Assembly: GCF_016889705.1 (NCBI RefSeq)
Contig: NZ_CP069526.1
Location: forward strand, 4,526,001-4,590,000
Length of the DNA stretch: 64,000 nt
Source of the DNA: Amycolatopsis sp. FDAARGOS 1241
Lineage (GTDB): Bacteria; Actinomycetota; Actinomycetes; Mycobacteriales; Pseudonocardiaceae
Reading direction: 5' to 3'
Shown here: positions 25,476 through 33,719 of the stretch, one piece after another
Layout of the letters: every line of letters starts with the position of its first letter
Position numbering within the stretch: the first letter of the stretch is position 1
Made by a program: the position numbers and the translations under genes
The notes under the pieces: generated by a model
Databases searched by the model: none
The model's input: only the letters and a program-made list of their open reading frames with translations
What the model was told of the DNA's origin: nothing

Positions 25476-26903
25476 ATGCCGTCCACCCCCGCGGCCCGAT
25501 CGCGCGTGCGCAGCCTGCTCGGGCAGCTGTGGTTCCAGGTGATCGTCGCCGCGGTGCCGGGCATCGCCGTCGGGTTCGCCTTCCCGAAAGCGGGCCCCGA
25601 AACCGCTCAACGACTGGGTTCATCTCGCTGGTGAGCATGATCGTGGTCCCGGTCGTCTTCTGCGTCGTCACGGCCGGCATCGCGTCGGTGGACAACCTGC
25701 GCAAGGCGGGGCGCATCGGCGGCAAGGCGATCGGCTACTTCGTGGTGCTGTCGCTGGTGTCCATGCTGATCGGGCTCGTGGTCGCGAACGTGTTCAAGCC
25801 CGGGTCCGGAATGCACATCGACGCCGCCACGCTGGATCCCGGCGGCGTCCCGAAGGCCGCCACGCAGGACCACGCGTCGTTCACCGGGTTCGTCTCCAGC
25901 TCATCCCGGACTCGCTGTTCGGAGCATCACCAGCGACACCATCCTCGCGGCCCTGCTCGTGTCCATCGTGTTCGGCGCCGCGCTGAACCTGGCCGGACCG
26001 TCCGGCGCGCCCTTGACCCGCGGGATCACGGCGCTGTCGGGCGTGGTCTTCCGGATCGTCCGCTGGATCATGCGGCTCGCACCGTTCGGCACCTTCGGGG
26101 CGCTGGCCTCGGTCGGGGCGACCTGCGGCGCGGAAAGCCTGCAGCAGCTGCTCTACCTGATCCTGCTGTTCACTGGCACGTGCGTGGCCTACATCGTGGT
26201 GGTGCTCGGCTCGATCATGCGCGCCTGCCGGCTCGGCCTGTTCGCCCTCATGCGGCTGCTGAAGGACGAGCTGCTGGTGGCGCTGTCGACGTGCTCGAGC
26301 GAGGCAGTGCTGCGGCAGCTGGTGCGCAAGCTGGAGATCCTCGGCGCCGGGCGGCCGGTGGTGGGCATCGTGGTGGCGTCGGGATTCTCGTTCAACCTCG
26401 ACGGTTCCGCCATCTACCTCACGATGGCGTCGCTGTTCCTCTCGCAGGCCCTGGGGGTGGACCTGAGCTGGCAGCAGCAGCTGACGATGGTCGCGGTGAT
26501 GATGCTGACGAGCAAGGGCACCGCGGGCATCGCCGGTGGCGCGTTCATCGTGCCGGCCTCGAGCATGACGGCCGTCGGCCACATGCCGCTGGCCGCGCTG
26601 GCCCTGATCGTGGGCATCGACCGCATCCTCAACGTAGGCCGGGTGTTCATCAACGTCCTGGGCAACGCCGTCGCCACGATCGTGATCGGCAAGTGGGAGA
26701 ACGACTTCGACCAGGACAAGGCCCGCCTGGTCCTGTCGACGCGCAGCGCGGCGCTGACCGAGCTGGAGGCCGAGTACGACGCCGCACAGCGCGCCGGCAC
26801 CACTCCGGCGGCCGAACCGGCGAGCGTCACCAGCGGTGCGCCGCGGCAGGCCGCCGCCGCTGACGAGCGCCGTCAGCTCCGCGTCGCACCCCAAGCGCGG
26901 TAG
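25476..26903 (+). pseudogene. Dicarboxylate/cation symporter (DctA/GltP type) with about four frameshifts
   Basis: A DAACS-family carrier of about 470 residues once repaired. Start MPSTPAARSRVRSLLGQLWF with GAAGGAG upstream; frame changes occur near 25590, 25618, 25902 and 25925. Recognisable parts: FISLVSMIVVPVVFCVVTAG, SLFGA/ITSDTILAALLVSIVFG, MRLAPFGTFGAL, GFSFNLDGSAIYLTMASLF (the substrate and sodium site NLDGxxxY) and GIDRILNVGRVFINVLGNAV. From 25959 to the end the frame is intact. It would import tartrate or other C4-dicarboxylates for the enzyme upstream. Its last 31 bases overlap the convergent SulP gene. If the indels are real, uptake by this route is lost. Confidence 0.8.
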
Positions 26904-28594
26904 GCGCCGACGGCGGTGGGCAGGGTCGGGAAGATGCGGTCCTCCCCCACCTTCTCGACCAGTCCCGCCGCGACCAGGTCGTCGCGCAGGTCCTGCTTGA
27001 CCCGGGCCAGCGCGAACACGACCCCACGGCGCCCGAGTTCCTCGCGCAGCTGGTCGAGCGCGTCGGCGGCGGTCACGTCGATCTCGACATTGGCCTCGGT
27101 GTTGAGCACGAACCACCGCACGTCACCGTCGGCCGCGGCGAGGGCGCGGTGGCGGAAGTCCTCCGCGTTGGCGAAGCACAACGGCGCGTCGTAGCGGTAG
27201 ACGACGAGCCCGGGCTCGGTCGTGGCCTCGGGGTAGTCGTCCACGTCGTGCATCCCGGCGAGGCCCGGCACGACACCGAGGATCCCGTCGTGCGGCCGGG
27301 CGATCCGGCGCAGCAGGTCCAAGATGGACAGTCCCACGGCGGCAAGCACGCCGTAGATCACGCCGAGGCCGAGCACGCCGGCCGTGGTCAGCAGGGCGAG
27401 CACGAACTCGCTGCGGCGGAACCGCGCGAACCGGCGCAGTTCCTTGACGTCGACGAGGTAAGTGGCGGCGAAGATCACCAGCGCCCCGAGCGCCGCCTGC
27501 GGGAACTGCGCCAGCAGCGGGCGCGCGAACAGCACGACGAGCACCACGGTCACCAGCGCGACCAGCGAGTAGAGCTGCGTGCGGCTCCCGGCCGCCGCGC
27601 CCAGTGCCGTCCGGCTTCCACTGCTGCTGACGGGAAACCCGTGCAGCAACCCGGCGGCCACGTTGATTCCTGCGAGGGCGCGCAGCTCCTGGTCCGCGTC
27701 GACCTCTTCGTCGCGCCCGGCGGCGAACGCCCGCGCGGTGAGCACGTTGTCGGAGAAGGCGACGATCGCGATGCCGACGGCGGGCAGGACCAGCTCGCCG
27801 ACTTCGGTGAGCGAGAAACCCGAGACCGCCGGCGGCAACCCGGCGGGCAGCTCGCCGACGACGTCGATGTCCGGGGGCTGCACGAGCGCCACGAGCAGCG
27901 TCGCGGCCGCGATCGCCACGAGCGGTCCGGGCACCCGCGGCGCGAACCGCCGGAGGAGGAACAGCACGAGCAGCACGCCCGCCGCGAGGGCGACGGTCGG
28001 CCAGTGGATCTTCCCGAGCTGGGTGAAGAACGACGCGAACTCGGCCCAGAACCCTTCGCCCGCCACGGGCACGCCGGTGACGTTGCCGAGCTGTCCCACG
28101 ACCATCAGGACCGCGATGCCGGCCATGTAGCCGGTGAGCACCGGTTTCGACAGGAGCTCGGCCAGCACCCCCAGCCGCGCCAGCGAGGCCACGAAGCACA
28201 AGACGCCGACGAGCACCGCGAGCACCGCCGCCAACGTCGCGTAGTGCCCGGGATCGCCCACGGCGAAGGGTGCCAGCACAGCGGCGGTCATCAGCGCCGT
28301 CGTCGACTCGGGTCCGACCGACAGCCGGCTCGACGAACCCAGCAGGGCGTACACGGCCAGGGGCCCGATCGCGGCCCACAGCCCGGCGGCCGGGGGCAAC
28401 CCGGCCACTTCGGCGTACGCCATCACCTGCGGCACGAGGTACGCCGCCACCGTCACCCCGGCGATGACGTCGCCCCGCAGCCACGTTTTCCGGTACCCGC
28501 GCAGCTGCGCGGCCCCCGGCAGGACGGCGGACAGCTTCATCCACTGAGAGTGCTCGCCGCGGCGCGCCGAAGCTGCGGCCGGAGTTCCCGGCAT
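26873..28594 (-). CDS. SulP-family anion transporter with STAS domain
   Basis: Inner-membrane transporter of 573 residues. The SulP core has the start DVIAGVTVAAYLVPQVMAYA, then PPAAGLWAAIGPLAVYALLG, and a later ALAGINVAAGLLHGFPVSSS, all family signatures, over about 10-12 helices. The C-terminal STAS domain (residues about 450-560) includes VVYRYDAPLCFANAEDF and VEIDVTAADALDQL. Cargo could be sulfate, bicarbonate or dicarboxylates; the sequence does not decide. ATG 28594 is used; ATG 28540 is an alternative. SulP genes occur in dormancy regulons of actinobacteria, and a GGGACTTCCGGCC motif lies just upstream. Confidence 0.9.
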   Translation of the reverse strand: MPGTPAAASARRGEHSQWMKLSAVLPGAAQLRGYRKTWLRGDVIAGVTVAAYLVPQVMAYAEVAGLPPAAGLWAAIGPLAVYALLGSSSRLSVGPESTTALMTAAVLAPFAVGDPGHYATLAAVLAVLVGVLCFVASLARLGVLAELLSKPVLTGYMAGIAVLMVVGQLGNVTGVPVAGEGFWAEFASFFTQLGKIHWPTVALAAGVLLVLFLLRRFAPRVPGPLVAIAAATLLVALVQPPDIDVVGELPAGLPPAVSGFSLTEVGELVLPAVGIAIVAFSDNVLTARAFAAGRDEEVDADQELRALAGINVAAGLLHGFPVSSSGSRTALGAAAGSRTQLYSLVALVTVVLVVLFARPLLAQFPQAALGALVIFAATYLVDVKELRRFARFRRSEFVLALLTTAGVLGLGVIYGVLAAVGLSILDLLRRIARPHDGILGVVPGLAGMHDVDDYPEATTEPGLVVYRYDAPLCFANAEDFRHRALAAADGDVRWFVLNTEANVEIDVTAADALDQLREELGRRGVVFALARVKQDLRDDLVAAGLVEKVGEDRIFPTLPTAVGAYRAWGATRS

Positions 28595-28597
28595 CCG

Positions 28598-28610
28598 GGG
28601 ACTTCCGGCC
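28598..28610. promoter_or_regulatory. Weak DosR-box-like motif before the SulP gene
   Basis: GGGACTTCCGGCC resembles the half-site pair of the DosR box (GGGACT..GGCCC). It lies four bases upstream of the annotated SulP start, too close for a promoter site unless translation starts at ATG 28540. Treat as tentative. Confidence 0.3.
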
Positions 28611-28631
28611 GTGGTCAGCGCAGCGTCCGGC

Positions 28632-30032
28632 TCACCCGGCGGCGAACGACGGAGGTGCCCGGCGGGCGGCCGCGCGGGCGGACATCCAGATCAGTGCGAC
28701 ACCACCGGCGAAGAACAGGACACCCACCGCGAGCACGCCGGTCGCCAGCCACGGGAGCGCCGGCGCGGTCGCGCCCGCGTCGACCCGCGCGGACACGCCG
28801 TCCGAGCCGTCGGCGTTCATGACGACGACGGTCCAGCCGCCTGCCTGCGCCGGCCACGTCACCGACTGGGTGCCGGGACCGGCCGACTCCGTCGTCCAGA
28901 TCTGGGCGTCGGACGGCGGCACGGCGACGGCGCTACCCGGGTGCAGCGTCTGCGCGCCCCGGCCCGACAGGTCCGTCGCGGTGGTGTACTCGGTGCCGGC
29001 CAGGTAGTCCATCACCCGGTCCGTGGTCCCGACCCCGACGAACACGGGCTTCGCCGGGTCGCTCGCGGTAGCGCCGATCCGCACCGTCCCGAGCAACGTG
29101 GCGGGGTCCGGCCCGGTGCCGGACAGGTCGATCGAGTCGCTGACGAGTGCGGGGCTCGAGGTGGCGAACGTGGCGCTTCCGGTGACGTAGCCGTCGGCGT
29201 CGCGCCGGCCGCGGTCGGCCCACAACAGCGCGGCCCCGCCGGTCAGCAGGCCGGTGGACACGAGCAGCACCACCGCCCCGCCGATGGCCCCGGCGACCCG
29301 GCCCGGGGTCCACCCCTGCGGCTCGGCGGTCGTGGTGGGTCCGGCCAGCGGTGACGGCGGCGGGGGCGGCAAAGCGGGCTCGGAGCCGCCCAGGTCCATG
29401 CGAAACGGCGGGTACGCGTCGGTGAGCAACGAGACGTAAGCCGCCACGCGCAGGGTCCAGCGGTCCATGCCCAGCACGAAGTCGAAAACCGGCCGGGGGT
29501 AGCGGCCGGTGAACAGCAGCACGACCCCCGCGATGAGGACCAGGATCCCGACCAGGCCACCCGCGGCCCACCAGAACCCGCCCCAGTCGTCGCGCCCGGC
29601 CATCCAGCTCCCGCCGCCGACGAAGAACCCCACGATGATCAGGTGCGGCAGGGCCAGCAGCCACCACTTCACGAGCACCAGCCCGCGCGAGAGCCGTCCC
29701 GGGTAGTCGACCTGCAGGCGCGCCGGGTAACTCGGCACGTCGCCGAAGGTGAACGGCGGATAGCGGTCGGTGCCCAGCGCGGCGTAGCCGTAGTACTGCA
29801 CGCGCCAGCTCCACCGCAGCACGCCGACGGTGTACTCGAACAGCGAGCGCGGGTAGCGGGCGGTGAAGAGGATCGCGAAGAACGCGCAGAGCCCCACGAA
29901 CGGGTAGACGAACCAGAGCACGGCCAGCACCAGGTAGTGCGGGATCGCCAGCAGCCACTTCACGAGCCAGAGCCAGCGCGACAGCGGCTCGTCCAGGTCC
30001 GCCTCGACGCGGACGGGATAGGGTCCGGTCAT
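28632..30032 (-). CDS. DUF4389-domain membrane protein (two repeats)
   Basis: A 466-residue integral membrane protein of unknown function. Two DUF4389 repeats are visible: residues 1-95 (MTGPYPVRVEADLDEPLSRW, WLLAIPHYLVLAVLWF, ILFTARYPRSLFEYTVGVLR) and 100-220 (PARLQVDYPGRLSRGLVLVK, WWLLALPHLIIVGFFVGG, LFTGRYPRPVFDFVLGMDRW). A proline-rich linker near residue 230 leads to another helix, an extracytoplasmic domain (about 280-430) and a last membrane helix. The ATG overlaps the stop of the flavodoxin gene as ATGA, so the two are coupled. DUF4389 proteins are common beside stress genes in actinobacteria. Confidence 0.85.
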   Translation of the reverse strand: MTGPYPVRVEADLDEPLSRWLWLVKWLLAIPHYLVLAVLWFVYPFVGLCAFFAILFTARYPRSLFEYTVGVLRWSWRVQYYGYAALGTDRYPPFTFGDVPSYPARLQVDYPGRLSRGLVLVKWWLLALPHLIIVGFFVGGGSWMAGRDDWGGFWWAAGGLVGILVLIAGVVLLFTGRYPRPVFDFVLGMDRWTLRVAAYVSLLTDAYPPFRMDLGGSEPALPPPPPSPLAGPTTTAEPQGWTPGRVAGAIGGAVVLLVSTGLLTGGAALLWADRGRRDADGYVTGSATFATSSPALVSDSIDLSGTGPDPATLLGTVRIGATASDPAKPVFVGVGTTDRVMDYLAGTEYTTATDLSGRGAQTLHPGSAVAVPPSDAQIWTTESAGPGTQSVTWPAQAGGWTVVVMNADGSDGVSARVDAGATAPALPWLATGVLAVGVLFFAGGVALIWMSARAAARRAPPSFAAG

Positions 30033-30556
30033 CGTCGGCTCTCCTGCCCGGAGGGGACCACCGCCAGCTCGCTCGCGATCGCGCGCGCCCAGGCCCGGAT
30101 CATCGGCCAGTCGCGGTTGTCACCGTCCTGCACCCGCAGCGCGACGACCACCGCGCGGTCGGTGAACCGCAGGTTGGCCCGTTCCACGCGGCCGCCGAAG
30201 AGCCGGTGCTCGCGCGCGCCGGACGCGGCCACCACGTCGGAGACGTCCACCGGGTCCTCGCCCGCGATGTGGCCCACGGGCCCGCTCGAGAAGAGCCACA
30301 CCGGGACGCGGCGCAGCTCCTCCCGGTGCTCGTGCGCGAGCCGGCGAGCGCTTTCGAGCCACTGCCCGAAGTAGACGGCGCTGCCGAGCACGACCGCGTC
30401 ATACCCCGCGAACGACGTGACGTGCCCGGCGTCGACCACCCCGACCTCCGCGGCGACACCGGTTTCGGCCAGCGCCGCCGCGGCCGTGGCGGCGATCTGC
30501 TCGGCGATTTCCCGAGTGGCCCCGTGCCGGGTCGCCACCGCGACGAGAATCCTCAT
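30029..30556 (-). CDS. Flavodoxin-domain protein (protoporphyrinogen oxidase HemG-like fold)
   Basis: A 175-residue flavodoxin-fold protein. The FMN phosphate loop is VAVATRHGATREIAEQIA at residues 5-22, followed by YDAVVLGSAVYFGQWLESA and VWLFSSGPVGH, an arrangement like menaquinone-dependent protoporphyrinogen oxidase and similar flavodoxin-domain proteins. The ATG is at 30556. A DosR-box-like motif, GGGACTTCGGGCCC on the coding strand, lies 58 bases upstream. It opens a two-gene unit with the DUF4389 protein. The electron partner is unknown. Confidence 0.85.
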   Translation of the reverse strand: MRILVAVATRHGATREIAEQIAATAAAALAETGVAAEVGVVDAGHVTSFAGYDAVVLGSAVYFGQWLESARRLAHEHREELRRVPVWLFSSGPVGHIAGEDPVDVSDVVAASGAREHRLFGGRVERANLRFTDRAVVVALRVQDGDNRDWPMIRAWARAIASELAVVPSGQESRR

Positions 30557-30613
30557 GCCGGACCGCCTTTCGGTCGAGAACACCACCGTCCCAAGCGGGC
30601 GCCGCATGCGGCA

Positions 30614-30627
30614 GGGCCCGAAGTCCC
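30614..30627 (-). promoter_or_regulatory. DosR-box-like motif upstream of the flavodoxin gene
   Basis: GGGACTTCGGGCCC on the minus strand, 58 bases before the flavodoxin ATG. It fits the mycobacterial DosR box pattern GGGAC(T/C)-NNN-G(G/T)CCC. A second, looser copy (GGGACGAAATCGGGCC) starts at 30636. Position and sequence support hypoxia/stress control; the regulator itself is not in this window. Confidence 0.55.
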
Positions 30628-30850
30628 TTCCGGCGGGGACGAAATCGGGCCGTCGCCGACGATTCCCGGCCAGGTCCGGCCGCGTCCGGTCGGTGAACTC
30701 CCGACCCGGATCCGCGCACCCGGTGAAGATCCACTGTGGACTGAAACCGGCCACTTCGGAGCCGGCCGGCCGGCACGACCGCCTCAGGTCCCGCGATCCG
30801 GAGCCGTTCGCCTCTACTGAGTGGCGCCGCTCGCCGGGACCGTGACCGAG

Positions 30851-31171
30851 GTGAGCACTCGAGCTCTTCACCGTCCCGCCGTCGCCGCGCTCCTGGTGGC
30901 CACGGCGTTCCTGCTGACTTCGTGTGCGGCGGGTGCCGATCCCGCGACCGGCACTCCACCCGACGCCGGCTTCTGGCTCGGGCTCTGGCACGGACTGATC
31001 TGCCCGATCACCTTCCTGGTCTCGCTGTTCGACGACCACGTCGGCATCTACGAGGTGCACAACAACGGCCACCTGTACGACTTCGGCTTCGTGCTGGGCG
31101 TCATCGTGGTCGCGGGTGTGCTCCGCGGCCGCACCTCCTCGCAGCGGCGGCGCAGCCCGAAGAACGGGTAG
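30851..31171 (+). CDS. Small lipoprotein/membrane protein of unknown function
   Basis: About 106 residues. The N-terminus is a lipoprotein signal, STRALHRPAVAALLVATAFL then LTSC with the lipidated cysteine at 25. After a short linker come two hydrophobic stretches, GFWLGLWHGLICPITFLVSL and DFGFVLGVIVVAGVL, separated by DDHVGIYEVHNNGHLY. Small proteins with the WHG...PxTF...SLF...YEVHNNG pattern are widespread in bacteria and uncharacterised. Starts at GTG 30842 or further upstream are also possible; 30851 gives the best signal peptide. It is divergent from the flavodoxin gene with about 290 bases of promoter DNA between, and ends 20 bases from the next, convergent flavodoxin gene. Confidence 0.7.
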   Translation: MSTRALHRPAVAALLVATAFLLTSCAAGADPATGTPPDAGFWLGLWHGLICPITFLVSLFDDHVGIYEVHNNGHLYDFGFVLGVIVVAGVLRGRTSSQRRRSPKNG

Positions 31172-31190
31172 CGCGCAGACCCGCCGCGGT

Positions 31191-31712
31191 TCAGCCGCGC
31201 CCGGGCCCGGTGCGGTCGAGCCGGCGGGCGAGGGTGGCTCCCCACACCCGCGCCCGGGCGCTTTCGCCGTCCACCAGGCGCGTGTCGCCGTTCACCACTT
31301 CGACGAAGAAGCTCATCGGCGGCACCACCGTCGGGTGGCCGACGCTGCGCAGCACCTTGCTCGCGGCCCGCGCGGCCGAGCCGGTCAGCCACCGCGGCTT
31401 GGCCAGCCGGGTGTCGAACGCGGCCGTGGTGGTTCCCGGGGGCAGGACGCGGAAGCCGCCGAGCCATTCACGCAGGCCGATCTCGTGCTGCGGGTTCCCC
31501 CTGGCCTGTTCCGCCGCCGCCTTGCGAGTCGAGGGCCGGCTCAGGCCGTGGACGTGGGTCGGCGCGCCGACGACGAGCAGGTCGTAGCCGGCCAGGTCGC
31601 GCGGGGCGTCGTCCACGGACCGCAGCGTCGCCGAGCCCAATCCCTCCGCCACGGCGCGGGCGATCTCCTCGGTGTCGCCGAACAGGGACTCGTACACGAT
31701 CAGCGCGTGCAT
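31191..31712 (-). CDS. Flavodoxin-family protein
   Basis: A 173-residue protein starting MHALIVYESLFGDTEEIARAVA, an FMN-binding loop, followed by YDLLVVGAPTHVHGLSRPS. It differs from the other flavodoxin nearby in length and in the Thr/His-rich second loop. The start is 14 bases from the end of the DUF1876 gene, so it is the last gene of the minus-strand stress operon. Role: probable stress-time electron carrier or flavoenzyme; no partner can be named. Confidence 0.85.
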   Translation of the reverse strand: MHALIVYESLFGDTEEIARAVAEGLGSATLRSVDDAPRDLAGYDLLVVGAPTHVHGLSRPSTRKAAAEQARGNPQHEIGLREWLGGFRVLPPGTTTAAFDTRLAKPRWLTGSAARAASKVLRSVGHPTVVPPMSFFVEVVNGDTRLVDGESARARVWGATLARRLDRTGPGRG

Positions 31713-31726
31713 TCCGCCCGCCTTCC

Positions 31727-31993
31727 TCAGCCTTCCAGCCGGACGTGCTTGTGGGTGACGTCCTCGATGTCTTCGGCGGCGACGTCCAGCAGCCGGTGCG
31801 CGAGCGCGCTGAGGGCTCGCGCGGTGGCGAGTTCGTCACCGATCTCCGGCACGTTGCGGTCGACCGGGTTGAGCCGCGCGGTCCCCGACGCGTCGAGCAC
31901 CTCGCCGGCCCCGGTGCGCAGCCGGGCGGTGGCTGTCGTCCGGCCGCCTTCCTCGGTCAGGAACACTTCGATCCGCCACTGCTTGGTGTCCAT
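31727..31993 (-). CDS. DUF1876 protein, Rv1738/Rv2632c family
   Basis: An 88-residue cytoplasmic protein, MDTKQWRIEVFLTEEGGRTT onward, with RLNPVDRNVPEIGDELATAR and a C-terminal helix ending EDVTHKHVRLEG. This is the DUF1876 pattern; Mycobacterium tuberculosis Rv1738, a strongly DosR-induced member, has been compared structurally with ribosome hibernation factors. ATG 31993 is chosen over a GTG three bases upstream because GGAGG is then five bases away. It sits with an Rv1733c-like gene and universal stress genes, the same company as in the DosR regulon. Confidence 0.88.
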   Translation of the reverse strand: MDTKQWRIEVFLTEEGGRTTATARLRTGAGEVLDASGTARLNPVDRNVPEIGDELATARALSALAHRLLDVAAEDIEDVTHKHVRLEG

Positions 31994-32014
31994 CACAACC
32001 TCCTGCCGCGCCGT

Positions 32015-32611
32015 TCACGAATGCGCGTTCTTCTTCAGCTCCGCGAACCACTCCCGCTGCCACTTCCCGGCGCGGTAGCGGTTCAACGCGAACACCGCGA
32101 TCCCGTAGCCCGTCGCCAGCGCGAGGCACCCGGCCAGCCACAGCCCCACCCCGGCCGCGGTCGCGTTCACCACGGCGGCGGCGGCGGTCAGCGGCGGATC
32201 GGTGACCGCGCCACTGCGGTCCACCCAGATCCGCACGGTGTCCCCGCGCCGAATGCCTTCGTTCGCGAACACCGGCCCGACGCGCTCGGCGCCCTCCGGG
32301 GTGCGCCACGTCGCCTCGGTCGGCACCGGGCCGCCGGCGGCGCCGCTGCGCCCGTTCACGGAGATCGGCGGACCGTCCGCGAGGAACGTGGCCGTCACGG
32401 GCCGGGTGTCGGCGAGCTCGCGGACGGACTGCTGCTTCTGCGCGGCGTAGACCTCGGAGGCAGTGGCCGCCGCGAACGGGATCGCGGCCACGGCCACCAG
32501 GACGGCCGCGAGAACCAGGAACGCCTGCAGCCGGTCCGTCGTCCGCGCGACCGAACCGCGACCGGGAGCGAGCGCGCGCCACCACCGCAGCAGGCGGTTG
32601 GGCGGGTTCAT
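32015..32611 (-). CDS. Rv1733c-like two-helix membrane protein
   Basis: A 198-residue protein with one helix near residues 30-50 (RTTDRLQAFLVLAAVLVAV AAIPFAAA region) and a second near 150-175. Between them is an extracytoplasmic part with ASEVYAAQKQQSVRELADTR, PVTATFLADG and GDTVRIWVDRSGAVTDPP. The order TDRL.A, IPFAAA, YA.Q, TATV-like strand, R.GD.V.IWVD.G matches M. tuberculosis Rv1733c, a DosR-regulated latency antigen of unknown function. GAGG precedes the ATG. It lies between universal stress genes and the DUF1876 gene. Confidence 0.82.
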   Translation of the reverse strand: MNPPNRLLRWWRALAPGRGSVARTTDRLQAFLVLAAVLVAVAAIPFAAATASEVYAAQKQQSVRELADTRPVTATFLADGPPISVNGRSGAAGGPVPTEATWRTPEGAERVGPVFANEGIRRGDTVRIWVDRSGAVTDPPLTAAAAVVNATAAGVGLWLAGCLALATGYGIAVFALNRYRAGKWQREWFAELKKNAHS

Positions 32612-32744
32612 CTGCCTCGCACCTCCCCGTTCCGGTGTGCGATGGCCCCCAGCATCGGCCGCGCGCGGTCCGGCTCGAAGAGGCCTTGTACCCACGCCGC
32701 CGGGTCCCCGGTCACCGGCGGCTGTTACGCCCGCCCGTCCGCCG

Positions 32745-32758
32745 GGGACCAAAGACCC
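32745..32758 (+). promoter_or_regulatory. DosR-box-like motif between USP and Rv1733c-like genes
   Basis: GGGACCAAAGACCC lies 134 bases upstream of the Rv1733c-like start and at the end of the USP gene. The form GGGACCAAAG(G/A)CCC is close to published DosR boxes. It could give the distal part of the operon its own promoter. Confidence 0.5.
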
Positions 32759-32759
32759 G

Positions 32760-33656
32760 TCATCGCTTCGGTTCCGGCCGCACCACGAGTACGGGACAGG
32801 ACGAGTGGTGGATGAGCGCCTGGCTCGTCGAGCCCAGGAGCATGCCGGTGAACCCGCCGCGGCCACGGCTGCCGACCACGACGAGCTGGGCCCGGTCGGA
32901 TTCGGCGAGCAGCGCCTGCCGCGGCCGGTCCCGCACGAGCGACCGGCGGACCTCGACCTCGGGGAACTTCTCCTGCCAGCCGGCGAGCCGCTGGGCCAGC
33001 AGTCGTTCTTCCGTCGGCTCGAGCGTTTCGGGCTGCGGCATCAGCCGGGCGGTGCTGTCCGCGCAGTCATAGGTGACGTCGTCCCACGCGTGCACCGCGA
33101 CCAGCGGGACGCCCCGGAACCCGGCTTCGTCGAAAGCCACCGCGATGGCGGCTTCGCTGTTCGGGGTGCCGTCCACACCGACCACGACGGGGCCCGCCAG
33201 CGGAACCGGCCCGTCGCCGTGACGCCCGCGCACGACGGCGACCGGGCAGGCGGCGTGACTCGCGACTTCTGCGGCCGTCGCGCCGATCAGCATGCCGGCG
33301 AAGCCCCCGGTGCCCGTGCGGCCGAGCACGACCAGCCGGACGCTGCGCGACCGGTCGAGCAGGCCGGCGGACGCGGCGTCAGTGCGCACGTCGGTGCGGA
33401 CCGTGAGAGCCGCGTCGACGGCGAGCGCCTGCTCCGCCGCGGCGGCGACGATGCGGTCCCCCTCGACCCGCAGCTGCTCGAACAGCACGTCGCTGCCGGC
33501 CAGGCCACCGCCGTAGTACAGCGAATCGGCCTGCAGGCAATGCACGAGTTCCAGTTCGAGCCCCCGGCCCGAGGCGAGCCGCGCGGCCCACCCGACCGCC
33601 TCGGCGGCACCCGCCGAACCGTCGACGCCCACCACCACGGTGTTGCTCGTCGTCAT
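32760..33656 (-). CDS. Universal stress protein, tandem UspA domains
   Basis: 298 residues with two UspA domains. Domain one begins NTVVVGVDGSAGAAEAVGWA and has VVLGRTGTGGFAGMLIGATA as nucleotide loop; domain two has VVVGVDGTPNSEAAI and VVVGSRGRGGFTGMLLGSTS, a complete ATP-binding motif. Such tandem proteins (Rv2623, Rv1996 and others) bind ATP and are induced in hypoxia in mycobacteria. ATG 33656. It follows another tandem USP gene by 63 bases and resembles it, suggesting a local duplication. Confidence 0.92.
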   Translation of the reverse strand: MTTSNTVVVGVDGSAGAAEAVGWAARLASGRGLELELVHCLQADSLYYGGGLAGSDVLFEQLRVEGDRIVAAAAEQALAVDAALTVRTDVRTDAASAGLLDRSRSVRLVVLGRTGTGGFAGMLIGATAAEVASHAACPVAVVRGRHGDGPVPLAGPVVVGVDGTPNSEAAIAVAFDEAGFRGVPLVAVHAWDDVTYDCADSTARLMPQPETLEPTEERLLAQRLAGWQEKFPEVEVRRSLVRDRPRQALLAESDRAQLVVVGSRGRGGFTGMLLGSTSQALIHHSSCPVLVVRPEPKR

Positions 33657-33719
33657 GATCCCGAGTCCTTTCCGGACAGTCCTTTCTTCACCGGCGCGGC
33701 CCGCCTGGTCGGGCCGTGG

